Below are positions 1 through 9,281 of a DNA stretch of 37,829 nt, piece by piece. The DNA is from Clostridium sp. GTDB lineage: Bacteria > Bacillota > Clostridia > Clostridiales > Clostridiaceae. The DNA lies in contig SVCL01000190.1 in NCBI GenBank assembly GCA_015058405.1, forward strand, positions 1 to 37,829. Direction: 5' to 3'. The translations under genes and the position numbers were made by a program. Position 1 is the first letter of the stretch. The number at the start of each line of letters is the position of its first letter. Below the pieces are notes generated by a model. That model was not told where the DNA came from. It saw only the letters and a program-made list of their open reading frames with translations, and made no database searches.

Positions 1-88
1 AAAAAATTATATTTTTACGAACCTTTATTAAAGTGCGTTAAATTTTAGATCAAAGTTTTTTAGTAACTCCAAATAGCTATATTTATCC

Positions 89-138
89 AAAAAGGAAGTG
101 CCATTAGCAATTTTTTAAATTGCTAATGCGACACTCCC
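89..138 (-). terminator. Intrinsic terminator of the ilv-leu operon
   Basis: A perfect 12-bp inverted repeat (102-113 with 117-128) has a 3-nt loop and is extended by an AGTG/CACT outer stem. On the minus strand it is followed by five U (89-93). It lies about 20 bases past the ilvB stop codon. The remaining 88 bases to the window edge show no gene. Confidence 0.8.
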
Positions 139-158
139 ATTACTCAATCTATAAAATC

Positions 159-1829
159 TTAAAAATCATCTTCAGTCATTATTTGATTAATAGAAGCACC
201 AGGTGCAACCATAGGGAATACCTTCTTATCTTCCTCTATTCTATAATCAATAAGAACTGGCCCTTCTGCCTTTAATGCTTTCTTTAAAATATCTTCAAGT
301 TCACTTCTTGCAGTAACTCTATATCCTGTAGCTCCAAAAGCTTCTGCAAACTTAACAAGATCTGTCTTCCTATTTAAAGTAGTATTAGAATACCTTCCAT
401 CAAAGAATAAAGTTTGCCATTGTCTAACCATACCTAAAACATTATTATTCATAACAACAACTACTAAAGGTAAATTATTAGATACAGCTGTAGCCATCTC
501 TTGACAGTTCATCATAAAGCTTCCGTCACCAGCTATATTAATTACCTTGCAATCAGGTTTACCAAATTGTGCTCCAATAGCAGCTCCAAATCCAAATCCC
601 ATTGTTCCAAGCCCACCAGAAGTAACTAAAGTTCTAGGCTTTTTAAAATTATAATATTGAGAAGCCCACATTTGATGTTGACCTACTTCAGTAGAAATAA
701 TTAAATTGCCTGGATCTAACTTATTAAGAGTATTAAAGAAAAATTCTGGAGTTAAAGAATCACCATTATCTTCTTTATACGCTTTTAAAGATTTTAACTT
801 CTTCATATTTTCAATCCATTCTTCATTTTTCTTAGATGAAAGCTTTGGATTAATTCTATTAAGGACACTTTTTAAATCTCCAATAATAGATAAATCAACC
901 CTAACATTTTTATTAATTTCAGCTGGATCTACATCTATATGAATTACCTGTGCATCTCTTAAGTTATCTTGATTTGAAATAACTCTATCAGAAAATCTTG
1001 CACCTAATGCTATAAATAAATCGCATTTAGTAGCACTTATATTAGAAGCTTTAGTTCCATGCATTCCAATCATACCTGTATATAAAGGATGATCAGTTGG
1101 AATTACACCTCTAGCCATTAAAGAATTACAAATTGGTGCATTTATCTTTTCTGCTAAATCTAATACTTCCTTAGCTGCATCAGATGCAACAGCTCCACCA
1201 CCAACGTATATAAAAGGCTTTTGAGCATCATTAATCATTTCAATTGCTCTTTGTACCTTTTCCTCTTTTATGCTAAACTCTTTTCTTTCAACTTTTATAG
1301 GATTTCTCTTCTTATATTCTGTTTTTTCAATTTGAATATTCTTTGGAATATCTATAAGAACTGGTCCTGGTCTACCCTCTTTAGCTATATAGAAAGCTTC
1401 ATTAATAACCTCTTGAAGCTTATTAATGTCTTTTACTATATAATTGTGTTTTGTAATAGGCATTGTAATTCCAGTTATATCTACCTCTTGAAAACTATCT
1501 TTACCTAATAGATTCATAGGTACGTTACCAGTAATAGCTACTAGTGGAATTGAATCCATATAAGCAGTAGCTATTCCTGTAACTAAATTAGTTGCACCAG
1601 GTCCAGAAGTTGCAATACATACTCCTACCTTTCCTGTTGCTCTAGCATATCCATCTGCTGCGTGAGCTGCAGATTGTTCATGACATGTTAAAACGTGCTT
1701 TATCTTATCTTTATACTTATATAACGAATCATAAAGATTAATTACCTGCCCCCCGGGATAACCAAAGACTAGATCAACTCCCTCATCAATAATAGATTGT
1801 ATTACTATATCAGATCCTGTTAATAGCAT
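159..1829 (-). CDS. ilvB: Acetolactate synthase, large (catalytic) subunit
   Basis: This 556-residue protein is the ThDP-dependent acetohydroxyacid synthase. It condenses two pyruvates to acetolactate (valine/leucine) or pyruvate with 2-oxobutyrate to acetohydroxybutyrate (isoleucine). Visible features are the N-terminal GYPGG segment, the catalytic Glu in CHEQ (residue 51), the conserved SGPGATNL segment, and a C-terminal ThDP/Mg motif beginning GDGSF and ending in NN at about residues 430-460. The length is normal. The ATG is preceded by a strong GGAGGGG site. It is the last gene of the operon, 46 bases after ilvD. Its regulatory subunit IlvN is encoded at the far 5' end of the same operon, about 6 kb away, rather than next door. 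Biosynthetic acetolactate synthase is preferred over the catabolic AlsS because of the operon. Confidence 0.96.
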   Translation of the reverse strand: MLLTGSDIVIQSIIDEGVDLVFGYPGGQVINLYDSLYKYKDKIKHVLTCHEQSAAHAADGYARATGKVGVCIATSGPGATNLVTGIATAYMDSIPLVAITGNVPMNLLGKDSFQEVDITGITMPITKHNYIVKDINKLQEVINEAFYIAKEGRPGPVLIDIPKNIQIEKTEYKKRNPIKVERKEFSIKEEKVQRAIEMINDAQKPFIYVGGGAVASDAAKEVLDLAEKINAPICNSLMARGVIPTDHPLYTGMIGMHGTKASNISATKCDLFIALGARFSDRVISNQDNLRDAQVIHIDVDPAEINKNVRVDLSIIGDLKSVLNRINPKLSSKKNEEWIENMKKLKSLKAYKEDNGDSLTPEFFFNTLNKLDPGNLIISTEVGQHQMWASQYYNFKKPRTLVTSGGLGTMGFGFGAAIGAQFGKPDCKVINIAGDGSFMMNCQEMATAVSNNLPLVVVVMNNNVLGMVRQWQTLFFDGRYSNTTLNRKTDLVKFAEAFGATGYRVTARSELEDILKKALKAEGPVLIDYRIEEDKKVFPMVAPGASINQIMTEDDF

Positions 1830-1875
1830 CTAGTCCCCTCCTTATTATTTAAAAACTATTTTTTAAGTCGTTATA

Positions 1876-3534
1876 CTATTTAAATACTGCACCAGTACTA
1901 GCTGAACTTACAAGTTTTGAATATCTAGCTAAATATCCTTCCTTAACCTTTGGTTCAAATGGTTTTAAGTTCTTTCTTCTCTCTGCTAATACATCTTCTG
2001 GTACTACAAGTTCTAACTTACCATTTTCTATATCTATTGAAATTGTATCTCCATCTTCTACTAAAGCTATAAGTCCTCCTTCAGCTGCTTCTGGTGATAC
2101 GTGACCTATAGATGCTCCCTTAGTAGCTCCACTAAATCTACCATCAGTAATTAAGGCAACTTCTTTATCAAGTCCCATACCTGCAATTGCTGATGTTGGA
2201 GATAGCATTTCTCTCATTCCTGGGCCACCCTTAGGTCCTTCATATCTTATTACCACAACATCTCCTGCTACTATCTTTTTACCCATAATAGCTTCTATAG
2301 CTTCTTCTTCAGAATCAAATACCTTAGCTGGCCCTTCATGTTTTAACATTTCAGGTGCAACTGCTGATTTCTTAACAACAGCTCCATCTACTGCTAAGTT
2401 TCCTCTAAGTATTGCTATACCTCCAGTTTGCATATATGGATTATCAATTGGTCTTACAATTTCATAATCTAAAACATGCTTACCTTTAATATTTTCAGCT
2501 TGAGTCTTTCCTGTTACAGTAATGCAATCAAGATGAAGTAAATTCTTCTTAGAAAGTTCATTCATTACCGCTCCAATTCCACCTGCTCTATATAAATCAA
2601 TAATATGAGTTTGTGATGCAGGTGCTAAGTGGCAAAGATTTGGCACTTTTGCTGATACTTCATTTATAATATCTAAATTAATTGGAAGTTTAGCTTCATT
2701 AGCTATTGCACTTAAATGAAGTACTGTATTAGATGAACATCCAAGAGCCATTTCTACAGCTAAAGCATTTTCTATAGATTTTTTAGTTACTATATCTCTT
2801 GGTTTTATATCTTTTTCTAAAAGATTCATAACTGCCATACCTGCATGTTTTGCAAGTCTTATTCTTTCTGAATATACTGCTGGTATTGTTCCATTTCCAG
2901 GAAGAGCCATACCAATAGCTTCTGATAAACAGTTCATTGAGTTAGCAGTAAACATTCCTGAACAAGAACCACATGTTGGACATGCATTGTTTTCTAATTC
3001 TTTAAGGTCTGCTTCAAGCATTGTTCCATTTTCAAAAGCACCTACAGCTTCAAAAACAGTTGTTAATGATACATCAGTATCCTTAAACTTACCTGGAAGC
3101 ATTGGTCCTCCACTAACAACTACTGCTGGTATATTAAGTCTCATAGCTGCCATAAGCATACCTGGAACTATCTTATCGCAGTTAGGAATAAGAACTAAAG
3201 CATCAAGCCCATGAGCTTTAACCATACATTCAATACTATCTGCTATAAGTTCTCTAGTTACTAAAGAATATTTCATTCCTTCGTGTCCCATTGCTATACC
3301 ATCACATACACCTATAGTTGGGAATACAAGTGGTGTTCCTCCAGACATTAATACACCTTTCTTAACTCCTTCAACTATTTGATCTAGGTGAACATGACCT
3401 GGAATTATATCATTTTGAGATGTTACCACACCTATAAGTGGTCTCTCAATTTCTTCTTCAGTAAGGCCTGCTGCTTTAAATAGTGATCTATGAGGTGCTC
3501 TAGAAGCACCCTTTTTTACTGCATCACTCCTCAT
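1876..3534 (-). CDS. ilvD: Dihydroxy-acid dehydratase
   Basis: This 552-residue enzyme dehydrates 2,3-dihydroxy-3-methylbutyrate or -valerate to the 2-oxo acids before valine and isoleucine. Cys119 (in NCDKIVPG) and the cluster Cys185-x2-Cys188-x2-Cys191 are the Fe-S region typical of the IlvD/Edd family. The first loop has N in the SQNDIIPGH context, as in the oxygen-labile [4Fe-4S] group, which suits an anaerobe. The start ATG lies 4 bases after the leuB stop, and its AAAGGGG site lies in the 3' end of leuB, so the two genes are probably translationally coupled. The sequence appears intact. Confidence 0.96.
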   Translation of the reverse strand: MRSDAVKKGASRAPHRSLFKAAGLTEEEIERPLIGVVTSQNDIIPGHVHLDQIVEGVKKGVLMSGGTPLVFPTIGVCDGIAMGHEGMKYSLVTRELIADSIECMVKAHGLDALVLIPNCDKIVPGMLMAAMRLNIPAVVVSGGPMLPGKFKDTDVSLTTVFEAVGAFENGTMLEADLKELENNACPTCGSCSGMFTANSMNCLSEAIGMALPGNGTIPAVYSERIRLAKHAGMAVMNLLEKDIKPRDIVTKKSIENALAVEMALGCSSNTVLHLSAIANEAKLPINLDIINEVSAKVPNLCHLAPASQTHIIDLYRAGGIGAVMNELSKKNLLHLDCITVTGKTQAENIKGKHVLDYEIVRPIDNPYMQTGGIAILRGNLAVDGAVVKKSAVAPEMLKHEGPAKVFDSEEEAIEAIMGKKIVAGDVVVIRYEGPKGGPGMREMLSPTSAIAGMGLDKEVALITDGRFSGATKGASIGHVSPEAAEGGLIALVEDGDTISIDIENGKLELVVPEDVLAERRKNLKPFEPKVKEGYLARYSKLVSSASTGAVFK

Positions 3535-3538
3535 GTTT

Positions 3539-4624
3539 TTACATCCCCTTTTCTAATTTGTCCATTACTAATTGACCCATTTCCTTAGTACCTACAAGTT
3601 TCATACCTTCGCTCATAATATCTCCAGTTCTATATCCATCTTCAAGCACTGATAAAACTGCATTTTCAATTGCCTTAGCTTCTTTTTCTAAATTAAAGCT
3701 ATATCTAAGCATCATAGCTCCTGAAAGAATTGTAGCAAGTGGATTTGCTATACCTTTTCCTGCAATATCAGGTGCACTACCATGGATTGGTTCATACATA
3801 CCAAAAGTTCCATCTCCAAGAGATGCTGATGGTAACATTCCTATTGATCCAGTAACCATACTAGCTTCATCTGATAATATATCTCCAAACATATTTGAAG
3901 TTACTATTGTATCAAATTGAGAAGGATCTTTAACTACTTGCATTGATGCGTTATCAATATATAAATAATCTATATTAACTTCTGGGTAATCCTTTGACAT
4001 TTCTCCAATGACGCTTCTCCAAAGTCTTGAGCTTTCAAGTATATTAGCTTTATCAACTAAAGTTAAGTGTTTCTTTCTCTTCATAGCTGTTTCAAAACCA
4101 ATTTTTAATATTCTTTCGATTTCTTTTACGCTATATCTTTCTGTATCGTAAGCTGTTTGTACCCCATCAACAACTTCTCTTCCTCTTTCTCCAAAATATA
4201 TACCACCAGTTAATTCTCTAACTATAGCAATATCTATTCCTTTATCAACTAAACTATCCTTTAATGGTGATGCATTTTTAAGTGGTGCATATAATACTGC
4301 TGGTCTTAAGTTACAGTAAAGATTTAATCCACCTCTTAATCCAAGTAACGCTTGTTCTGGTCTAACCTTTGCATTTGGGTCATCCCACTTTGGTCCTCCA
4401 ACAGCACCAAGAAGTACTGCATCACTCTTTTTACAAGCTTCTAAAGTAGCATCTGGAAGAGCTGTTCCTTCCTTATCTATAGCACATCCGCCTGCTAAAA
4501 GATAGTTGTATTCAAATTCTACCCCAGATTTTTTACCTACTAAATTAAGTACCTTTACAGTTTCATCTACAACTTCTGGACCTATTCCGTCTCCAGCTAC
4601 TACTGCTATATTATATTTTTTCAT
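3539..4624 (-). CDS. leuB: 3-isopropylmalate dehydrogenase (also acting on 3-methylmalate)
   Basis: This NAD-dependent beta-decarboxylating dehydrogenase has 361 residues from the chosen start. It carries the GDGIGPEV N-terminus, the substrate loop [13 protein letters not shown], and the metal/NAD region [10 protein letters not shown] followed by [10 protein letters not shown]. An upstream in-frame TTG (4639) would add five residues, but its GGGGG is better read as the ribosome site for the ATG at 4624 (spacing 8-9). In this operon the enzyme would oxidise 3-methylmalate from the CimA/LeuCD steps to 2-oxobutyrate, and 3-isopropylmalate if a leuA exists elsewhere. The dual use is inferred from the neighbours. 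Confidence 0.95.
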   Translation of the reverse strand: MKKYNIAVVAGDGIGPEVVDETVKVLNLVGKKSGVEFEYNYLLAGGCAIDKEGTALPDATLEACKKSDAVLLGAVGGPKWDDPNAKVRPEQALLGLRGGLNLYCNLRPAVLYAPLKNASPLKDSLVDKGIDIAIVRELTGGIYFGERGREVVDGVQTAYDTERYSVKEIERILKIGFETAMKRKKHLTLVDKANILESSRLWRSVIGEMSKDYPEVNIDYLYIDNASMQVVKDPSQFDTIVTSNMFGDILSDEASMVTGSIGMLPSASLGDGTFGMYEPIHGSAPDIAGKGIANPLATILSGAMMLRYSFNLEKEAKAIENAVLSVLEDGYRTGDIMSEGMKLVGTKEMGQLVMDKLEKGM

Positions 4625-4666
4625 TTTTAAAACCCCCAAATTTTTATTTGCTTATTTCTTTTTTAA

Positions 4667-5152
4667 CTACTTGTTATTTATATATCCGATTAATCCGTTA
4701 TTATCTATAATCTTTTGCATAAATGCAGGGAATGGTTCTCCCTTATAAGATTCATTTTTAGTTAAATTCTTAATAACACCTGTAGCAAAATCTACTTCTA
4801 ATTCGTCTCCTGCATCAATTGCCTTAACAGCTTCATCGCATTCTAATATTGGTAATCCTATATTAATAGCATTTCTATAAAAAATTCTTGCGAAAGTTGA
4901 TGCTATAACACAACTTACTCCTGCTGTTTTTATTGCAAGAGGTGCATGTTCTCTTGAAGAACCACAACCAAAGTTTTTATTTGCAACTATTATATCTCCA
5001 TCTTGAACTTTCTTTACAAAGTCTAAATCTATATCTTCCATGCAGTGTGCTGCAAGTTCCTTTGGATCTGAAGTGTTTAAATATCTTGCTGGAATAATTA
5101 CATCTGTATCTACATTATCTCCATATTTGAATACTCTACCTTTTACGCTCAT
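4667..5152 (-). CDS. leuD: 3-isopropylmalate/citramalate isomerase, small subunit
   Basis: This 161-residue protein is the swivelling small subunit of the aconitase-family isomerase. It has the N-terminal [15 protein letters not shown] motif and the conserved [12 protein letters not shown] loop. The length is that of the short LeuD form typical of clostridia and archaea. It sits 12 bases downstream of leuC with its own ribosome site (AGGTAAG), and 42 bases before the leuB ATG. It isomerises isopropylmalate, or citramalate to 3-methylmalate, together with LeuC. Confidence 0.95.
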   Translation of the reverse strand: MSVKGRVFKYGDNVDTDVIIPARYLNTSDPKELAAHCMEDIDLDFVKKVQDGDIIVANKNFGCGSSREHAPLAIKTAGVSCVIASTFARIFYRNAINIGLPILECDEAVKAIDAGDELEVDFATGVIKNLTKNESYKGEPFPAFMQKIIDNNGLIGYINNK

Positions 5153-5164
5153 TAATCTTACCTC

Positions 5165-6427
5165 CTACACTGTTTCTGGATCTGTTATTTTACCTGTTAA
5201 TGCTGATGCTGCTGCAACTGCTGGACTTGCAAGGTAAACTTCTGATTCTACATGACCCATTCTTCCTACAAAGTTTCTATTAGTTGTTGATACACATCTT
5301 TCACCTTTTGCTAATATACCCATATGTCCACCTAAACATGGTCCACAAGTTGGTGTAGATACTGCTGCTCCTGCTTCAATTAAGTCTTTTATAATTCCTT
5401 CTTCTAAAGCTTGTAAATAAATCTTTTGAGTACCAGGAATTATAATAGTTCTAATTTCTTTGTTAACTTTCTTTCCTTTTAGAATATCTCTAGCAATTCT
5501 TAAGTCAGAGATTCTACCATTTGTACAAGAACCAATTACTACTTGATCTATTTTTACATCCCCAACATTATCTATTGTCTTTGTATTTTCTGGTAAATGT
5601 GGGAATGCTACAGTTGGTCTTAATGTACTTAAGTCTATTTCATAAACTGCATCATATTCTGCATCTTCATCTGCCTCAAACTTCTTCCATTCTCTTGTTG
5701 CATGTTCTTTTAAGTATTCTTCAGTCTTTTCATCTACTGGGAAAATACCATTCTTTCCACCAGCTTCTATAGCCATGTTTGCCATTGTAAATCTATCATC
5801 CATAGAAAGATATTCAAGTCCATCTCCTACAAATTCCATTGATTTATATAAAGCTCCATCAACACCAATCATACCTATAATATGTAGGATTATATCTTTA
5901 CCACTAACCCATTTTGCAGGTTTACCCTTTAATACAAACTTAAGAGCTGAAGGCACCTTAAACCAACACTTACCAGTAGCCATACCTGCTGCCATATCTG
6001 TAGATCCAATTCCTGTTGAGAAAGCTCCAAGTGCTCCATAAGTACAAGTATGAGAATCTGCACCAATTACAACATCACCTGCAACTGCTAATCCTTTTTC
6101 AGGAACTAAGCAATGTTCTATTCCCATTTCTCCTACTTCAAAGAAGTTTACTATTTCTTTAGCTTTAGCAAACTCTCTAATGTATTTAACTTGTTCTGCT
6201 GCCTTTATATCTTTGTTTGGTGTAAAATGATCTGGAACTATAGCTATCTTAGATTTATTAAAAACAGCTTTATCTGCTCCAAACTTCTTGTATTCTGTTA
6301 CTGCAACTGGTGTAGTAATATCATTTCCTAATACTAAATCAAGATTAGCTTCAATTAATTGTCCAGCCTTTACACTTTCTAATCCAGCATGTGCTGCTAG
6401 TATTTTTTGCGTCATTGTCATACCCAT
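5165..6427 (-). CDS. leuC: 3-isopropylmalate/citramalate isomerase, large subunit
   Basis: This 420-residue protein carries the [4Fe-4S] cluster of the aconitase-family isomerase. The three cluster cysteines are visible in GSCTNGR and [26 protein letters not shown] is the conserved substrate region. The length matches the short LeuC/HacA-like class. The first ATG has a GGGAG site at good spacing; internal ATGs at codons 3 and 5 are possible but less well spaced. It lies 14 bases after cimA and pairs with LeuD. Next to CimA, the likely in vivo substrate includes citramalate. Confidence 0.95.
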   Translation of the reverse strand: MGMTMTQKILAAHAGLESVKAGQLIEANLDLVLGNDITTPVAVTEYKKFGADKAVFNKSKIAIVPDHFTPNKDIKAAEQVKYIREFAKAKEIVNFFEVGEMGIEHCLVPEKGLAVAGDVVIGADSHTCTYGALGAFSTGIGSTDMAAGMATGKCWFKVPSALKFVLKGKPAKWVSGKDIILHIIGMIGVDGALYKSMEFVGDGLEYLSMDDRFTMANMAIEAGGKNGIFPVDEKTEEYLKEHATREWKKFEADEDAEYDAVYEIDLSTLRPTVAFPHLPENTKTIDNVGDVKIDQVVIGSCTNGRISDLRIARDILKGKKVNKEIRTIIIPGTQKIYLQALEEGIIKDLIEAGAAVSTPTCGPCLGGHMGILAKGERCVSTTNRNFVGRMGHVESEVYLASPAVAAASALTGKITDPETV

Positions 6428-6441
6428 GTTAATTCATCTCC

Positions 6442-8037
6442 CTAAAAATAAGTTTTTACTTTTTTTTCAATATCTTTTATTAGTTTATATTCTATTGAAT
6501 CTACTAATGCTATCCAGCTAGCTTGAATAATATCTCTTGAAACCCCAACTGTACTCCAGCTTTCAACTCCATCTGTAGATTCTATTAAAACTCTAACTTT
6601 TGCTCCTGTAGCACTCTCTGAATCTAAGACTCTAACTTTATAGTCTACAAGCCTTACATCTCTTAATTGAGGATAAAATACCTCAAGTGCTTTTCTTAAT
6701 GCCTTATCTAATGCATTAACTGGTCCATCACCTTCTGCTGCATTCATCTCTTCTTTTCCATCCACAGTAACATTAATCATTACTGATGAAGTGAAATTAC
6801 TTGAATTTAAAGGTTGGTCTGCAAAAACTTTGAAGTTATTAAGCTTAAAAAACGGCTTATACTTACCAATTACTTTTCTCATTAATAATTCAACTGTTCC
6901 TTCTGCACCTTCAAATTGATAACCTTCATATTCTAATTCTTTTAATCTATCAGTTATTAATTGAACTTCTTTATTATCCTTAGTTATATTGGGGAATATC
7001 TTTTGAATTTCAGATAAAATAGTACTTTTACCACTTACCTCAGAAACCAAAAATCTTCTACTATTCCCTACAACTTCAGGTGCTATGTGTTCATAAGATT
7101 TAGAATCTTTACAAATTGCATCTATATGCATTCCACCTTTATGTGCAAAGGCTGAAGCTCCTACATAAGGCATTTCATCATTTAAAGTTATATTGGATAT
7201 TTCCGCTATATATCTAGCAACACTTGTTAATTTGGAAAGACTGTCTTTATCGATTACTGTAAATCCAAGCTTTAACATTAAACTTGGAATTATAGAACTT
7301 AGATTTGCGTTACCACATCTCTCACCAATACCTATAAAAGTACCTTGAATGTGGTTTGCCCCAACTTGTGCTGCCACGACTGAGTTAGCGACTGCCATAC
7401 CCATATCATCGTGACAATGTATTCCTATATTGCCCCCTATTTTTTCTTTAACATTACTAACAACTTCTTGAACCTCGTTTGGTAATGTTCCACCGTTTGT
7501 ATCACATAATACAACGGTACTTGCCCCTGCCTTTTTAGCTGTTTCTAAAGTTTTCAATGCATATTCAGCATTTTCTTTATAGCCATCAAAAAAATGCTCT
7601 GCATCAAATATTACTTCCTTACCTTTACTAACTAAATACTCTATAGTGTCATATATCATCTTTAAATTTTCATCTAAAGAAGTTTTTATAATCTCAAGAA
7701 CCTGATAGTCCCAAGACTTACCGAATATAACTACTACTTCTGTATCAGCTAATAAAATATTTTTTATATTTTTATCATCCTTAGCTTCCACATTCGATCT
7801 TCTTGTAGATCCAAAAGCAGCAACTTTAGATGTTTTTAACTGAACATCCTTTATTTTTTGGAAAAACTCCATATCCTTAGGATTAGATCCTGGATTTCCA
7901 GCCTCTATATATGTTACCCCAATATCATCTAATATTTTGACTATCTTTATCTTATCTTCAACTGAAAAAGATATTCCATGACCTTGAGCCCCATCTCTTA
8001 AGGTCGAGTCAAAAATATATACATTTCTATCGGTCAT
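6442..8037 (-). CDS. cimA: Citramalate synthase (CimA, alpha-isopropylmalate synthase family)
   Basis: This 531-residue protein is a DRE-TIM metallolyase that condenses pyruvate with acetyl-CoA to (R)-citramalate, the entry to threonine-independent isoleucine synthesis. The N-terminus reads FDSTLRDGAQGHGISFSVED, where true LeuA usually has TTLRDGEQ followed by SPG. The metal-binding HCHDD lies near residue 220, followed by a GERCGNANL segment. The C-terminal 150 residues form a LeuA-type allosteric domain. Length and motifs fit the citramalate synthase subfamily rather than LeuA or homocitrate synthase. No ilvA (threonine deaminase) is present in the window, which agrees with this role. The substrate assignment is by family and has not been tested. 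Confidence 0.88.
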   Translation of the reverse strand: MTDRNVYIFDSTLRDGAQGHGISFSVEDKIKIVKILDDIGVTYIEAGNPGSNPKDMEFFQKIKDVQLKTSKVAAFGSTRRSNVEAKDDKNIKNILLADTEVVVIFGKSWDYQVLEIIKTSLDENLKMIYDTIEYLVSKGKEVIFDAEHFFDGYKENAEYALKTLETAKKAGASTVVLCDTNGGTLPNEVQEVVSNVKEKIGGNIGIHCHDDMGMAVANSVVAAQVGANHIQGTFIGIGERCGNANLSSIIPSLMLKLGFTVIDKDSLSKLTSVARYIAEISNITLNDEMPYVGASAFAHKGGMHIDAICKDSKSYEHIAPEVVGNSRRFLVSEVSGKSTILSEIQKIFPNITKDNKEVQLITDRLKELEYEGYQFEGAEGTVELLMRKVIGKYKPFFKLNNFKVFADQPLNSSNFTSSVMINVTVDGKEEMNAAEGDGPVNALDKALRKALEVFYPQLRDVRLVDYKVRVLDSESATGAKVRVLIESTDGVESWSTVGVSRDIIQASWIALVDSIEYKLIKDIEKKVKTYF

Positions 8038-8059
8038 TAAAAGCCCCCCTTATTACTAC

Positions 8060-8581
8060 CTATATTTCTTCTATATAGTCATCATAATCTACTAAAAGTT
8101 TTTCCCCTCTTTCAAGCGCTGCAACGCCTGTACGTACCATTTCTTTAATTCCATACTCATCCATAAGTTTAATCAAAGCACTTATTTTACTTTCATCACC
8201 TGTAAGTTCAATAGTTAATGTATCTGTTGAAACATCAATTATCTTACATCTAAATATCTTTACAATTTCGTTAATATCAGCTCTTTTTTCTGCATGAGCT
8301 TTAACTTTAATAAGAACTAGTTCTCTAAATACTGAGTTATTTTCCTTAAGATTAATAACCTTAATAATATCTTCTAGCTTATTAAGCTGCTTTTTTACTT
8401 GCTCTAAGCAGTCATCATCTCCCATTAAGGTAATTGTCATTCTTGAAATTCTTTCATCATCAGTTCTACCAACAGTTAAACTATCAATGTTATATCCTCT
8501 TCTTGAGAATAGTCCACACACTCTGCTTAATACTCCTGCTGAGTTTTTTACAAGAACTGATAGAACATGTTTTTGTTCCAT
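8060..8581 (-). CDS. ilvN: Acetolactate synthase, small regulatory subunit
   Basis: This 173-residue protein has an N-terminal ACT domain (HVLSVLVKNSAGVLSRVCGL, then the GYNIDSLTVGRTDD segment) and the usual IlvN/IlvH C-terminal domain. It binds valine or leucine and gives feedback control to IlvB. The ATG follows a strong AAGGAGGGGG site. It is the promoter-proximal gene of the operon, directly behind the T-box terminator, and cimA follows after 22 bases. The separation from ilvB is unusual, since ilvB and ilvN are adjacent in most bacteria. Confidence 0.94.
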   Translation of the reverse strand: MEQKHVLSVLVKNSAGVLSRVCGLFSRRGYNIDSLTVGRTDDERISRMTITLMGDDDCLEQVKKQLNKLEDIIKVINLKENNSVFRELVLIKVKAHAEKRADINEIVKIFRCKIIDVSTDTLTIELTGDESKISALIKLMDEYGIKEMVRTGVAALERGEKLLVDYDDYIEEI

Positions 8582-8637
8582 ATCTCCCCCTCCTTAATTA
8601 ACGAATTTATAAATTTCACTACTAGTATTAATAGTAT

Positions 8638-8678
8638 AAAAAAAACCACCTTATAATGATATACATCATAAAAAGTGG
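8638..8678 (-). terminator. Regulated (T-box) terminator upstream of ilvN
   Basis: On the minus strand CCAC at 8675-8678 pairs with GTGG at 8646-8649. An inner stem closes on ATGAT/ATCAT, and eight U follow (8638-8645). It lies about 55 bases before the ilvN ATG and is the off state of the T-box. Confidence 0.85.
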
Positions 8679-8918
8679 ATAATACTCCGCCCAATATAAC
8701 ATAATCGGTTCTAACAAACCCTTACATATAACGGATGCTCACCGGAAATCGCCTACTAACTTTATTAAAGCTTTCAGGACTCTGCTCAGGAGTGATAATT
8801 ATTTTACCTAAAGTATCAGTTTACACCAACCACTGACTCTCTTAAACTTTTTTCTTGTTAAATAACCTTCTCCATCTTAGCATTTAATGAATACTAGGAA
8901 TTATTTACTTTTGCTTTA
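8638..8918 (-). promoter_or_regulatory. T-box leader, predicted isoleucine (AUC) specifier
   Basis: The minus-strand leader contains the T-box Stem I signature: AGAGAG, then a distal loop GGTTGGTG flanked by TCAGT/ACTGA. The base of Stem I pairs GGAG with CTCC. The next helix pairs GGTTATTT with AAATAATT. The 3' side of the loop between these two helices is exactly AUCA, which gives an AUC (Ile) specifier followed by the usual A. A Stem III-like segment (GTAGGCGATTTCCGG, then CCGTTAT) follows. The transcription terminator is at 8638-8678. The antiterminator bulge is non-consensus (see findings). The leader controls the whole ilv-leu operon according to tRNA-Ile charging. Confidence 0.85.
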
Positions 8919-8923
8919 GTAAA

Positions 8924-8952
8924 ATTGTACTTTAAGCACTGGACAAAGTCAA
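8924..8952 (-). promoter_or_regulatory. Sigma-A promoter of the ilv-leu operon
   Basis: The minus strand reads TTGACT (8952-8947), a 17-bp spacer, then TACAAT (8929-8924). Predicted transcription starts near 8917, just before the T-box. This is one of the best -35/-10 matches in the window. Confidence 0.85.
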
Positions 8953-9211
8953 CATTTTATCTTTATTTTTACAATTTTAATATTTTATCACTCGAATTTT
9001 ATATTATTTTATGTTTTTTTCCTAAAACTATGTGTGTTTTTTAATAATTTATTAATAAAACACACTTTTAATTGATACTTTTTTTCTTTTTTTATTGTGT
9101 ACTTATTATTATTTCATTGAAATTTAGCTTTAATTACTTATATAATTAATAGCTTATGTTCTAAAACTTAAAATATGAAGTTTTTTCAATTTTCTATATA
9201 CAGAGCAAGAC
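8953..9211. other. Intergenic A/T-rich stretch between the ilv promoter and the glmM terminator
   Basis: No coding frame or RNA gene is seen. The only structure is a hairpin at 9032-9065: a 16-bp stem with one bulged base that begins with GTGTGTTTT. On the plus strand it is followed by TTTT, so it looks like a plus-strand terminator with no plus-strand gene behind it. Confidence 0.5.
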
Positions 9212-9264
9212 AAAAAAACTTGAAATATTTGATTACTTTTATTAATCAAACACTTCAAGTTTTT
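9212..9264 (-). terminator. Terminator of glmM
   Basis: The arms 9218-9235 and 9243-9260 form a long stem with two mismatches. On the minus strand it is followed by seven U. It lies 18 bases past the glmM stop codon. Confidence 0.85.
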
Positions 9265-9281
9265 ATACACGTAACTATATA

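Noticed and set aside
1221..1508. Plus-strand frame of 95 codons opposite ilvB
   Set aside because: It has no initiation site and a Phe/Asn/Tyr-rich composition typical of antisense reading.
5521..6331. Several open plus-strand frames opposite leuC
   Set aside because: They have no ribosome sites, show low-complexity translations and lie antisense to a well-conserved gene, so they are shadows of its codon pattern.
8638..8650. AGGTGGT sequence on the minus strand resembling the T-box UGGN bulge
   Set aside because: It lies in the 3' side of the terminator stem followed at once by the U run, so it cannot be the antiterminator bulge.
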